This document shows, in pieces, positions 25,018 through 34,431 of a stretch of DNA of 36,195 nt. Origin of the DNA: Campylobacterota bacterium. GTDB lineage: Bacteria > Campylobacterota > Campylobacteria > Campylobacterales > Sulfurovaceae. Position 1 is the first letter of the stretch; the number at the start of each line of letters is the position of its first letter. The notes under the pieces were generated by a model. The model had not been told where the DNA came from, made no database searches, and worked only from the letters and a program-made list of their open reading frames with translations. The position numbers were made by a program, and so were the translations under genes. The DNA is taken from positions 1 through 36,195 of the forward strand of contig QKDN01000026.1 in assembly GCA_003252535.1 (NCBI GenBank), given 5' to 3'.

Positions 25018-28000
25018 TTACTTGATGTTTTGGAAAAGTATCGAAGCGGGTATTTCACCATAAGGGATACCCGGGCCTTCCCAGAGTACTGAGAAGTGAG
25101 CGAGTTTGTTCGCGTACTGATGCACTTCGATCTTGTGCAGACCTTTTTCGAGATAGACTTCGCCTTCCCATTGCGGTGCGCGGCGCATCCCCCGTTCCTC
25201 GATCAATACCTTGCCATCCACCTTGAGCTGTACCATACGATCCATGCGGGTATAGAAGCGATAGAGCCCGGTGGTCGGGACATCGATATAGCCGCTTACG
25301 ATCACACCGACACCGGTGCCCGTCGTCGGCAACGGAGACAACTGCGCAAAACTCAACCCATGCACCACCGCTGAAGGTATAGGGGCAAAGTCATAACTGT
25401 TGCCGACAGGATCATCAAGGTCGAAATTGTAGGTGATACCCGAATAGTATCTCGCGATCAGCCCCTGATCACCTCCTGTCCCTGCAATCGCCGGAAGGGG
25501 TTTGTAGTAGCGTTCACGCATCGCATCGGCTTCGACGAATCCATCGGGATTATCAGCCGAGAAATCTACCTGCGCATGATCCTCGAGCGTGATCTTGCCG
25601 TTCGTCGTCACGCTGTGTGTCCCTGTGCCGTTGAGTACATAATCGACGCTCGTATCCGACGGAAGCGACACGATATCGATCGAACCGTTCTCATCCAGGG
25701 CATGTGCCGCTTTGGCATTGATCCGCTCGGAGCGGTCATTGCCCGGCAGGACGCGTGCGATATAGGGTACCGTCGTCGCACTGTTGACCAAACGGAGCTT
25801 TGCCGTCGCTGCGGTGCGTCGCGGGTAATGGATCTCCTGTGTCCCGTTGCTGTCGATCCATACGCCGGGATCGGTATTGACAAAGATACGGGTCTTGCCG
25901 CACGCGGTCTTGACGACACCGTGAATCGTATAGCTGTTGACGAATACCAGTTTGCCGTTACCGTCATAGTGTTCGAGCAGGAGCGTTTTCCCGGTCAGTT
26001 CATACCCTTCGTCCAGCGCCATATCGGTATCGAAGGCATTGGCCGCCGCACCGTCTTCGGTACGCCAGACACTCTGGATATTTCCGGTGAGCTGCGCATC
26101 GGATGCGACGAGGGTGCGGGCAGCATCGTTCATGCTCGTCCCCTGTACCATCCACATATCGCTTTGCGCACCCGATGTAGAGTGTGCGACCATCAGCGCG
26201 TCGGCAGTGATACCGTTGTAGCTCATCGTTTTGCGCCCGTCGAACGATACCAGGTATCTGTCGACCCTGCCGTTCTTCAGAGTGACGCTGATACCGATGG
26301 CATTCGTACCGATGTTCTCTCTGCTCACCGACTGGATAAAGGAACTGCCCGTCCCGTCAAGCACCTCATGGACGGCGACGAAGGTACTCTTGAGCGGTGC
26401 GGTTCCGGTGCGGTGGATCGTATATTGCGGTACTTCATGACCCGGATCGGTCCACTGCTCGGTCATACGGTTCAGGTAGAGCTCTCCCGCTTCCCCCTGC
26501 GCCGGGAAGTGCGAACGCGTACCGCGGTTGGGATCATCGCCAAAGGTGATATCGACCCAAAAAGCGTCATTGGCACCATACGAAGCCTTTTGAGTCTCGG
26601 TGAAGACCGCCTCTTTGGAGTCTGCGATCGGCATCGTAGCGGAGAGCGTCGTCAGGTTGGTCGTCGGATAGTTTTGCACCAAGACACCCGAACCGCGCAT
26701 CAGGTAGTCGTGCTGACTTCCCCCGTTCGATTCGAAGATATCGACGGTATAGGCTTTGGCAGGGTCGATGGTGTTTTGGATCAGCGTTCTACGATAGCGA
26801 TCCATCCAGATACCTCCCGTACCGTTCGCATTGCCGCCCTGCATGATGTGCGAGCCGTCCACACGCGCGAACTGTACACGCGGCATCGGGGCGAAGACTT
26901 CGACCCGTCCGCCGATATCGGAGACATATTTGTTCTGCCACTCCTCATCGACCATGACCAGATTCTTGTTCTGTGGGCCGTGGCTTTGGTTCTGATGCCC
27001 GGGGAAGCTGAGCAGGTTACGCCCGTTCCCGAAGAGTCCGAACATCAGCGTATCGTTGTGCGCGTGTCCGTTTGCCCCGGTTTTGGGCGAGAAGTGTATC
27101 AGAGACTGGGTTTGGAGATTTCGCTCGTCGAGCGTGCCGTCCCCGAGCCCCAGCTGCCCGTAACCCGACAGGAGGTAAGGGCGCGCCATTTTCTCTATGC
27201 TGTAGCCGAAGTGGTATCCGCCCGCACCCCAAGCCGATGTCAGGGTAGGATCGGAGGGGTCATGGTACTGGAGTCCCGTATCGTGCGACCCGCTGTCGGT
27301 ACCATCGGGAAGCGTCAGTTTGACCGCGTTGGTGACCATACCCCGTGTGCGCAGTGACGGCGGGATGATCTGGTCGTGGGTCAGCGGTGCAGTGATCTTC
27401 TTGACCCCAGCAGGCGGTGTCCAGTCGTCGGGGTCTTGGTAGCCGTCGAGCTGCGCAGCGATCATCTCCAGCCCGGAGAGCCACAGGAAGTGGTAGTTCA
27501 TCCCTTCCCCGCTCACCCCGTCCTGACTCACAAGGAGACTCAACCGTGCGTTGGACTGGACATACCGCAGCATCACATGGGCGATCTCCGGCCATCCTTT
27601 GTTGGGGTCATTGAAATCAGGCACATAGTTCGTGACCGCCATGACATGGAGGTTGCCATAGAGATACCCCATCTGTTCGCCGGTCAATATCTGCCGATAG
27701 TCATCCTGGGTATAGTCCAGGTATCCGGGGCTTTGCTCAGGAGCGCCTTTGGAGATCGCATCGATGAGCGGCGCCGTGCCGTCGCTGTCGGTATAGATGC
27801 CCCCTGTCAGCGCAGCGCTGCCGATATTGCAAACGGCCAGCTCAGGGGTGATCGTGACCATAGAACCCGTTGTCGTGGTGTTCCCGGTATCCGTAGTATT
27901 GCCGTCCGAAGTCGTCGAGTCTCCGGCAGTTGTCGTACTGTCAGCGGTATCGGCGGCAGTGTCGGGTGCACTCGTCCCTCCCCCTCCGCCGCATCCGATC

Positions 28001-28050
28001 AATAGTGTGATTAACGGCGCCCATAAGAGCGCTTTGACAGATTGTTTCAT
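25018..28050 (-). CDS. Lipoprotein heparinase II/III-like lyase with PA14 domain
   Basis: This 1010-residue exported lipoprotein has a signal peptide with lipobox LIGC (Cys20), then a poly-Gly and Asp/Ser/Thr-rich tether up to about residue 70. With Gly after Cys it should reach the outer membrane. An alpha-toroid region at about 90-290 contains DGVSGEGMNYHFLWLSGLEM, typical of heparinase II/III and related polysaccharide lyases. The beta-sandwich part follows with NGHAHNDTLMFGLFGNGR near 325-345, matching the family HAH-D motif. The last 150 residues (about 862-1010) form a PA14 domain (GLIARYYSG, TGLYRFYTRMD, VDGKVLIEE), commonly glycan-binding. The expected action is beta-elimination of a uronic-acid polysaccharide at the cell surface; the substrate is not predictable. 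It is second in an operon, 15 bp after the CBM6 lipoprotein gene, with AAGGAGAG as RBS. Confidence 0.78.
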   Translation of the reverse strand: MKQSVKALLWAPLITLLIGCGGGGGTSAPDTAADTADSTTTAGDSTTSDGNTTDTGNTTTTGSMVTITPELAVCNIGSAALTGGIYTDSDGTAPLIDAISKGAPEQSPGYLDYTQDDYRQILTGEQMGYLYGNLHVMAVTNYVPDFNDPNKGWPEIAHVMLRYVQSNARLSLLVSQDGVSGEGMNYHFLWLSGLEMIAAQLDGYQDPDDWTPPAGVKKITAPLTHDQIIPPSLRTRGMVTNAVKLTLPDGTDSGSHDTGLQYHDPSDPTLTSAWGAGGYHFGYSIEKMARPYLLSGYGQLGLGDGTLDERNLQTQSLIHFSPKTGANGHAHNDTLMFGLFGNGRNLLSFPGHQNQSHGPQNKNLVMVDEEWQNKYVSDIGGRVEVFAPMPRVQFARVDGSHIMQGGNANGTGGIWMDRYRRTLIQNTIDPAKAYTVDIFESNGGSQHDYLMRGSGVLVQNYPTTNLTTLSATMPIADSKEAVFTETQKASYGANDAFWVDITFGDDPNRGTRSHFPAQGEAGELYLNRMTEQWTDPGHEVPQYTIHRTGTAPLKSTFVAVHEVLDGTGSSFIQSVSRENIGTNAIGISVTLKNGRVDRYLVSFDGRKTMSYNGITADALMVAHSTSGAQSDMWMVQGTSMNDAARTLVASDAQLTGNIQSVWRTEDGAAANAFDTDMALDEGYELTGKTLLLEHYDGNGKLVFVNSYTIHGVVKTACGKTRIFVNTDPGVWIDSNGTQEIHYPRRTAATAKLRLVNSATTVPYIARVLPGNDRSERINAKAAHALDENGSIDIVSLPSDTSVDYVLNGTGTHSVTTNGKITLEDHAQVDFSADNPDGFVEADAMRERYYKPLPAIAGTGGDQGLIARYYSGITYNFDLDDPVGNSYDFAPIPSAVVHGLSFAQLSPLPTTGTGVGVIVSGYIDVPTTGLYRFYTRMDRMVQLKVDGKVLIEERGMRRAPQWEGEVYLEKGLHKIEVHQYANKLAHFSVLWEGPGIPYGEIPASILFQNIK

Positions 28051-28065
28051 GATCTCTCCTTTGAT

Positions 28066-31000
28066 TTATTCTTCAAATACGATCCAGTCGACCACGCCGA
28101 CTTTGCCCCAGACCTTTTCGTGGACGATGTAGAGGTCGTGGACACCCGTGGCTGTCCCCGTGACCGCTGCGGTATGCTCGTCGAACTCTGTCCACCACTC
28201 CTCCCTGTCGGGGAAGTCGCTCCCCGTCGCGTGGGTCGTGACCGTCGCGATGAGCGGCCCGTCGGGAGCGTCGAGTCTCACTTCGATATTTCTCCCTTCC
28301 ATACCGCTTTCGACGGCGATATTCATTATGACGCTCTTGGCGCCTTTGCTGCCGAAGTCAACATTTTGGTACATCGTCCAGGAGTATTTGTCGAAACTAC
28401 CGAACCCGAGATAGTCGTATACGGCAGTGTTGGCGAGATCATCGGCAGACTCCGCTTCGATGCGATTGTACGCATTGCGCGATATCTCCTGGGGGAGGAG
28501 CTGTGTCTCGCTCCCGGCGTTGATCTGCACATTGACCGTATCGTTGTCGCCGAGGGTCGCGCCGGAGGGGTTCTTCATCGAGATGCTGAACCCTTCTGCC
28601 CCCTCTGCAACGAAGTCGCGCTTGATCCTCACAGTGACATACTTCCTCCGCTCGAGCGGTCTGAATGTCACCTTCGTGGTACCGACCAGCTCGAAGTCGT
28701 CGCCCTCCGTCGCGCCGTTCTCCGTGATCTGCAGATCGACCGTGACAGCGGCATCGACCGCTTTGGAGAGGAGGACAGGGATGCGGATCACCCCTTCGGA
28801 CTCGTCGACGCTCATGCTGCCCGACTCGAAGCTCACCGTGACGGTGCCGTCGTTGGCAAAGGGGTAGCTCGTAGCCCACTGCGTCGTCGTATCGTTGAAG
28901 GCCTCTTTCCACTCCTCGAACGGGATATCGCCCGGAGCATATATCCTGCGCGTGGTGTCGGGCGCATAGAGGGTGTTGTCGGCGGATGTGGCGTTGGCGC
29001 CTATGATGTCGTAGTTGTCGTAACGCATCAGCTTGCCGTCACCGCTTTTGACGGCGATGATGTTGTCGGTCATGGTCAACCATTTCCCCATATAGACATC
29101 GGGGGTGTTCTGCTCGGTTCGCACCGGGTAGTAGAGGGTGGAGATGATGCCCCATGCCCCGCCGATATTGCTTTGTGCCATGACATTGTTCCTGAGATAG
29201 ACCTTTTCCGAATCGACCCGTACCCCCGCATCGTTGTTCTCGTAGATGCTGCTGTTGATCAGACCGAGATTGAGCTGATCGACCTCGAACCACACCGCCC
29301 CTCCATTTTGGGTGAAATAACAGTTGTCCAGGGTAATATCCTGATTTTGGGCATCGAACCAGATACCGTGGCGGGTATGGTGGGAGATGGTCGCATCTTC
29401 GAGGTAGATACGGCTGGAGAACATCACCTTGCCGTAGCCTGAGAGGTCGGGGCCGGTATAGTATCCCAGATCGTTGCGCCAGTGGTTATAGGAGAGGGTG
29501 AAGCCTCTCAGGTATGCGTTGGCATAGCCTCTTCTGGTTACGATGCCTGCCCTGCCGTTGTCGGTGAACTCTCCGCCCCTGACGACGAGATCGGCGCCGG
29601 GGCTGAAGAGCATCCCCGTAGAACCGTTGTCTATAGCATCGCAATCCTCCACCAGGAGATGGGAGCCCTCGATCCTCACCGCTTCTCCGCTCGTAGCAGA
29701 GTATGTGTTCTCGAACGACGCGTCGTGTTTGAAGGTGAGCCCTCTGAGCACGATGAAATCCCCCGAACTATGGAACAGACCGTCGTATACGCCCACCTCG
29801 ATCAGGCTGCTGTTGGGGTCTTTCGTGCTTCGCAGGTAGATCAGGTCGTTGGTCTCGTCCACATAGAAACCGTGATCGTCTCCCATCAGCGTCGTGGCGT
29901 TCGGGTTGAGTGTGCTGTTCTCGAGTCTCTCCAGGCTGGGGTATGGTCTCGCCATCACGCCGTCGACCGCTACGATCTCGCGGTGGTAGCGGACTTCGGT
30001 ATCGAGGTCGACCGTCGAGGGGAGCTGGAACGCCTTCCTGCCGTAGTTCTCCGTCCACACATGCGTCCAGATACCGCTGCCTGGCGAAGTCTCCGTCCAT
30101 GTGTTGCTCCAGACCTCCGAACCTTTGATCGTCACCGTTCCGGCTGTCTCGGCCTCTATCACGATAGGCTGGTAGAGTGAACCGCTCTTGTCGAGTGAAA
30201 TGTGCCCTTCGCGGTAGAGTCCCGGCTTGATAACGATCCGTTTTCCCGCTGCATCGGCATTGCTCATGGCGTTGATCTTCTCCACCGCCGCTTTGATGGT
30301 GGCCAGAGGCGCCGTCTTCGAGCCGTCGTTGGCGTCATTGCCGTTGGTTCCGTCGACATAGATCGTACCGGTAGTGGTCCAGGCACTCTCATACTTCGTT
30401 GCCCATAGCTTCTTTCTGAAGTCGGCAGCGTCGTATATCTCCTCTGGCGTGAGGAGTTTCTTTTCGATCACCACATTGCTCATCTTTCCGTAGTATTTAT
30501 GGTTGCCGTCACGATCCGAACCGATGCTGAGGGTATCGATGAGGGCGTTACCGGCGCTGCTGAAGTAGCGGCTGCTGTCGTGGACACCGTTGATGTAGAA
30601 GTCCGCTTTTTTCGATTTGGCATCATAGGTCACTGCCAGGTGCAGCCAGAGCTGGTTGACCTTTCTCTCATGATCCTGACTCTGGAGGTACTCTTTTTCG
30701 TGCTCCATGAAACGGCGGTACTGTGTCTCGACTGCCGTGTCGCTGTTTCCGGCTACTTCGAAGGACAAAGCGACATCTTTATCCTTGAAGGTATCCGCCT
30801 GGTTGTCTGTGATGCTGAGCTTGATATTCCCCGTGGCTGCACCGCTGTCGAGGAGTACCGTCTTCGCCTCCCGGAGATCGTCGATATAGACATGCATCAT
30901 AATGGTAATAGCATCACCGCTCCCCAGATCGGCAGCCGCTTCGACATACCCTCCGTCAAAGAGATAGGCATCGTTCTCGAGCGTCGATGTGCCGGAGGTG

Positions 31001-31203
31001 ATGTTCTGTGTGTTCATGCCCGTGACATTGCCGGGGATACCGTCGGCAAAATCGAGGCTGAAACTCTGACTGACCGCTGCATCGCTGCCGTCATCGGTCT
31101 GGATCGTTCCCTCTCCGTTTGCCGTACTGCCGCCGCCTCCGCCGCATGCAGCCAAAAAGAGTACCAGCAGGACCGGCACTCCCCATCGTATGAGCTGTTT
31201 CAT
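28066..31203 (-). CDS. Multidomain lipoprotein: LamG, beta-helix, Calx-beta, CBM6
   Basis: This 1045-residue lipoprotein has lipobox LAAC (Cys20) and a CGGGGG tether like its neighbour. Domains in order: a LamG/concanavalin-like sandwich at about 50-259 (FINGV-type strand, LSIGSDRDG, YYGKMSNVVI); a right-handed parallel beta-helix at about 275-735, starting YVDGTNGNDANDGSKTAP and carrying repeated short strands such as HLLVEDCDAIDNGSTGM; a Calx-beta domain at about 784-894 (MSVDESEGVIRIPV, ATEGDDFE); and a CBM6-type carbohydrate module from about 916 (RIEAESADDL ... HDLYIVHEKVW). The helix could be a polysaccharide lyase or hydrolase of the PL6/PL1 fold, but no catalytic residues are certain. 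It is first in the operon and has an AAGGAGAG RBS. It probably binds and trims an extracellular polysaccharide with the lyase encoded next. Confidence 0.8.
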   Translation of the reverse strand: MKQLIRWGVPVLLVLFLAACGGGGGSTANGEGTIQTDDGSDAAVSQSFSLDFADGIPGNVTGMNTQNITSGTSTLENDAYLFDGGYVEAAADLGSGDAITIMMHVYIDDLREAKTVLLDSGAATGNIKLSITDNQADTFKDKDVALSFEVAGNSDTAVETQYRRFMEHEKEYLQSQDHERKVNQLWLHLAVTYDAKSKKADFYINGVHDSSRYFSSAGNALIDTLSIGSDRDGNHKYYGKMSNVVIEKKLLTPEEIYDAADFRKKLWATKYESAWTTTGTIYVDGTNGNDANDGSKTAPLATIKAAVEKINAMSNADAAGKRIVIKPGLYREGHISLDKSGSLYQPIVIEAETAGTVTIKGSEVWSNTWTETSPGSGIWTHVWTENYGRKAFQLPSTVDLDTEVRYHREIVAVDGVMARPYPSLERLENSTLNPNATTLMGDDHGFYVDETNDLIYLRSTKDPNSSLIEVGVYDGLFHSSGDFIVLRGLTFKHDASFENTYSATSGEAVRIEGSHLLVEDCDAIDNGSTGMLFSPGADLVVRGGEFTDNGRAGIVTRRGYANAYLRGFTLSYNHWRNDLGYYTGPDLSGYGKVMFSSRIYLEDATISHHTRHGIWFDAQNQDITLDNCYFTQNGGAVWFEVDQLNLGLINSSIYENNDAGVRVDSEKVYLRNNVMAQSNIGGAWGIISTLYYPVRTEQNTPDVYMGKWLTMTDNIIAVKSGDGKLMRYDNYDIIGANATSADNTLYAPDTTRRIYAPGDIPFEEWKEAFNDTTTQWATSYPFANDGTVTVSFESGSMSVDESEGVIRIPVLLSKAVDAAVTVDLQITENGATEGDDFELVGTTKVTFRPLERRKYVTVRIKRDFVAEGAEGFSISMKNPSGATLGDNDTVNVQINAGSETQLLPQEISRNAYNRIEAESADDLANTAVYDYLGFGSFDKYSWTMYQNVDFGSKGAKSVIMNIAVESGMEGRNIEVRLDAPDGPLIATVTTHATGSDFPDREEWWTEFDEHTAAVTGTATGVHDLYIVHEKVWGKVGVVDWIVFEE

Positions 31204-31362
31204 TTCTCTCTCCTTAAGATACCAGCCTATTCCAGGCCGGACACCGGGGAAGAAAAGCTTTCAACGAAGGCATTGCATCCTGTCGATCTTTTGAAACCCC
31301 CGGTTTCCCGTCCTCACATCACGATAAGTCTGGTTTTTGATTTGCTGTATGTACTCTATAAA

Positions 31363-31402
31363 GCACAAAAGAACATATCTGTTGCGCTATGCTTTTTTGT
31401 GC
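31363..31402. repeat. Long-loop inverted repeat after the response-regulator gene
   Basis: GCACAAAA (31363-31370) pairs with TTTTGTGC (31395-31402) over 24 nt, just beyond the regulator stop. It may end the two-component transcript. The rest of 31204-31409 shows no gene and no clear promoter for the lipoprotein operon. Confidence 0.35.
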
Positions 31403-31409
31403 GTTATCC

Positions 31410-32096
31410 CTAGGGTCTCAGGCGATACCCCAGCGCATAGCTGTTTTCTACAAGTTGTTTGTTGTTATCGGTGCATCGGGCAATCTTCTTATTGAATCTG
31501 AAGATCAGCTGTATGAGCTTGTTGTCATAGGAGGCATCGGGAATTTCATCTGCCCATATACAGAGGATAAGAGCATCTTTGGAAATATAGTTCCCCGGGG
31601 AAGCAGTCAGAACTTGCATCAGTATACGCTCTTTTTTGGTAAGCTTGATGCTGAAATCTTTGTATAGAAGATCATACGTTTCCAAATCCAGAAGAAGGTT
31701 TTCTCCTATAAACAGGACTTTTTTCGCTTGTAGCTGATTGATCAGCATGATCAGTTTGTTTTTGAGAAGATTTTCATCGACAGGTTTGATGAAATAGGCA
31801 TCCAGCTTCAGATTGACCGCCTGGAGGAGCAGCTCCTGCTGGGAGTGTGCCGTCAGCATCACGACAGGCGTTTGCTGATCCTTCTGGCGTATTTTTTTCA
31901 ACATATCCAGACCGCTCACATGCGGCATACTGATATCCAGCAGCATGATATCGGGTCTCTTCTCATGATACTGTATGAGCGCTTCTGCCCCGTCTTGAGC
32001 TAAAAATATCTCTTTGAAGTAAGGTTTGAGGATAAAAGCATAATTCTCCCTTGTCTCCTGATCATCTTCGGCATAAAGTAGCGTCATGTCATACAT
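31410..32096 (-). CDS. OmpR-type response regulator
   Basis: A two-domain DNA-binding response regulator of 228 residues. The receiver domain (1-120) has the acidic pair Asp11-Asp12 (AEDD), phosphoacceptor Asp54 (LLDISMP), Thr in MLTAH, and Lys in FIKPV. The C-terminal winged helix (about 130-228) has LTKKERILMQVL and the ending ALGYRLRP. Two starts are possible: ATG 32096, or the fourth codon (ATG 32087, MTLLYAEDD), which has a better spaced AGGA. It follows the histidine-kinase gene by 105 bp, in the same direction, and is surely its partner. Targets are unknown; the adjacent lipoprotein operon is an obvious candidate. Confidence 0.93.
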   Translation of the reverse strand: MYDMTLLYAEDDQETRENYAFILKPYFKEIFLAQDGAEALIQYHEKRPDIMLLDISMPHVSGLDMLKKIRQKDQQTPVVMLTAHSQQELLLQAVNLKLDAYFIKPVDENLLKNKLIMLINQLQAKKVLFIGENLLLDLETYDLLYKDFSIKLTKKERILMQVLTASPGNYISKDALILCIWADEIPDASYDNKLIQLIFRFNKKIARCTDNNKQLVENSYALGYRLRP

Positions 32097-32201
32097 CCTG
32101 GAACCTTGAACTGAGAGTTGTCATCTATATTATCCTGTAATTGAACCTTTATTTGTACAATTATGTCACGAGAATATCTGCAAAAAATGACATTTTATGA
32201 T

Positions 32202-34211
32202 TTATCGGAGTATTTTTTTGGGAAGACCTATTGCAAACGAGACACCACTGTCGATATTCTCTACCTCCAGCGTGCCGTTCATGCTCTTTTCCACCAGCAT
32301 TTTGGCCACATAGAGTCCCAGTCCCGTACCCGAACCGGCAAATTTCGTCGTATAGTAGGGTTCGAAAATACGGTTGATGTTTTCCGCTTCTATCCCTCCG
32401 CCGTTATCTGAAAGTATGATATGGACGCTCTCCTGCTCTTCATAGAGCTCTATCCTGATCCGGGGATCGGGTGTCGATTTCGACTCGAAGTTATCGACGG
32501 CATTGTTCAAAATGATCAGGATGACCTGCTGGAGCTCTTTTTGGTAGGTAAAGAGCTCGATGCTTTGGTCAGAGAACACCTCCACCGTGACACCCTTCAG
32601 TCGCGTGTCGATCAACTCCAGTGCTTTCCGGATCGACTCCTGCACATGGAACAGACCCTTTTTTTTGTCAGGATGGAAGTAATTGGCGAAGTCTTCGATG
32701 GTATCCGACATATACCTGGTGTTCTTTTTGATATTATTAATCTTGGCGTGAAATATCTCCCTGTCGATCTCTCCGCTCTCGAGTACCGTACCCAGCACGG
32801 CAACATTCGAGTTGATACGGCTCAGCGGCTGGCGCCATTGATGGGCGATACTGTTGAGCATCTCTCCCATCTGTGCCAGACGGCTGTTTTGCATCATCAA
32901 CTCCTGCTGCTTCCTGTTCTTTTCGACCTCCAGTTTCACCCTGGACTCGAGCGTTCTGTTGAGCTCTTCAAGTTCGTTCCGGGTATTGATCAGGTCTTCC
33001 GTCCTGCTCTGCACCTCTTTTTCCAACGCCTGTTTGGCCTGGAGTTCGAGCTGCAGCTTCTCATTCTTGAGTATTTTGATCCTCTCTGCCAATGCAAGCG
33101 AAAAAAACACGATCTCATAGAGACTGCCCACCATCGCGCTGTAGCGGTTGAAGTAGCTATAGGGGAACCACCCCGCGGCCATCAGCGAGAATGGCAGGAG
33201 CAGGATGAAAAAGACCGCCTGCGCCAGCAGATAGTAATATGCCGCTTTATTTCCCAGGCGGTAGCTCATCACCGCGATGATAAAGAGGAGAGGGACAAAT
33301 ACCTGCGCTATCAGGTTGACCAGGAATATGATACGCGTACTCTCCGATACATTGAAAACGACTACCAATAGCGCCAATGCGATACTCAAACGGGCCGCCT
33401 TGTCGACTCTCGACATCAACTGCCTGGTCAAAAGGAGCTCCCGGCTGAAAAGGATGATAAAGATAAAAAGCGAAGATAAAGCAAATGCCGCGATCTGGTA
33501 AAGAGAAGCGCCGCCTATTCTGGTCAACGGAGGGAAACCGCTGATCGTAAACTGCCATAGCGCGAACGAACCGACATAAAAGATATAGTACAGGTATATC
33601 TTCTCGCGTATGGAGATGTAGAGAAAAAATGTATAAAAGATGAAGATCAGTGTAGCCCCGAAGTAGAGGCCGTACATCTGGTTTTTGATCAGGTTGGCTT
33701 CTGCTAGGGACGATCTGTCCCCGATCTGGATCGAGGTATAGAGCGTCGTCACGCAGCGCATACGGAGGTAGAGCGTTTTTGTCTCGTTTTGGGTCAGGCG
33801 AAGGGGAAACCTGATCGAAGAGGCAGGGATGATCCTCTCTTCGTACGGGATATCATTCCCTCCCCGCAAACGGGTCGTCTGCTCCGGGGAGATCACATAG
33901 AGGTCGACCTCGGATATATGCTTTTCAGTGATATCTACGATATACTCCAGCGTCTTATCGGTATGGTTGACGATATCGAACCTGTACCAAAAGACCGAAT
34001 CGGAGTAGCCCTCGGCGATGTTGTTCGTCGCTTCGGCGAACGCCTGCCGCTGCACCTGATCCAGCGGCATCGCTGCCGTTTTGTCTTCATAGCGCTGGAG
34101 CCTGAAACTGTCGATCAGCCCATTGTGATCTTCGACCACGAGCACATTGCCCGCATACAAACAATTCACAAAGAAGAATAGTACGATGAAAAAACGAGTG
34201 ATACTGCCCAT
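32202..34211 (-). CDS. 7TMR-DISM sensor histidine kinase
   Basis: This 669-residue membrane sensor kinase has a signal peptide (1-20) followed by a periplasmic 7TMR-DISM extracellular domain (about 21-175, with VFWYRFDIVN and YLRMRC). A seven-helix transmembrane unit covers about 178-380 and a coiled coil about 385-445. The HisKA-type dimer domain carries the phospho-acceptor His457 (NSIAHQWRQPL), and the ATPase domain has NNAVDN, SDNGGG and GTGLGL. DISM receptors often sense carbohydrates or other small ligands outside the inner membrane; the ligand here is not known. It is the first gene of the two-component pair. Confidence 0.94.
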   Translation of the reverse strand: MGSITRFFIVLFFFVNCLYAGNVLVVEDHNGLIDSFRLQRYEDKTAAMPLDQVQRQAFAEATNNIAEGYSDSVFWYRFDIVNHTDKTLEYIVDITEKHISEVDLYVISPEQTTRLRGGNDIPYEERIIPASSIRFPLRLTQNETKTLYLRMRCVTTLYTSIQIGDRSSLAEANLIKNQMYGLYFGATLIFIFYTFFLYISIREKIYLYYIFYVGSFALWQFTISGFPPLTRIGGASLYQIAAFALSSLFIFIILFSRELLLTRQLMSRVDKAARLSIALALLVVVFNVSESTRIIFLVNLIAQVFVPLLFIIAVMSYRLGNKAAYYYLLAQAVFFILLLPFSLMAAGWFPYSYFNRYSAMVGSLYEIVFFSLALAERIKILKNEKLQLELQAKQALEKEVQSRTEDLINTRNELEELNRTLESRVKLEVEKNRKQQELMMQNSRLAQMGEMLNSIAHQWRQPLSRINSNVAVLGTVLESGEIDREIFHAKINNIKKNTRYMSDTIEDFANYFHPDKKKGLFHVQESIRKALELIDTRLKGVTVEVFSDQSIELFTYQKELQQVILIILNNAVDNFESKSTPDPRIRIELYEEQESVHIILSDNGGGIEAENINRIFEPYYTTKFAGSGTGLGLYVAKMLVEKSMNGTLEVENIDSGVSFAIGLPKKILR

Positions 34212-34217
34212 CCCGTC

Positions 34218-34223
34218 ATTATA
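34218..34223 (-). promoter_or_regulatory. Possible -10 element directly at the kinase start
   Basis: On the minus strand TATAAT lies only 6 nt before the kinase ATG, so transcription would begin at or next to the start codon. No -35 box is evident. The rest of 34224-34431 shows nothing else recognisable. Confidence 0.35.
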
Positions 34224-34431
34224 CAGGAATATTGACTAAAGGTAGTGGCAACGATCCATCACACAAAAATAGCTGAAGCCAATTCACATCGGTTCCGCAC
34301 ATTCTTATGATAGCATGATTGGCTCCTGCCATTGATGAAGGGCATTTTACTAAAGGTTGCAAACCGTAATATTACAGACAGATGAAAATATCGGTGTTGT
34401 GAGGATACAATACCCTACAAAGCTCCACCTC

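Noticed and set aside
25576-27357. 593-codon plus-strand frame within the lyase gene
   Set aside because: Antisense to a well-supported lipoprotein gene; low-complexity translation, no RBS.
28042-29442. 466-codon plus-strand frame across the two lipoprotein genes
   Set aside because: Antisense shadow beginning inside the operon junction; no homologous texture.
31204-31409. Regulatory RNA in the gap before the lipoprotein operon
   Set aside because: Only one long-loop inverted repeat is seen; no promoter-terminator pair supports an RNA gene.
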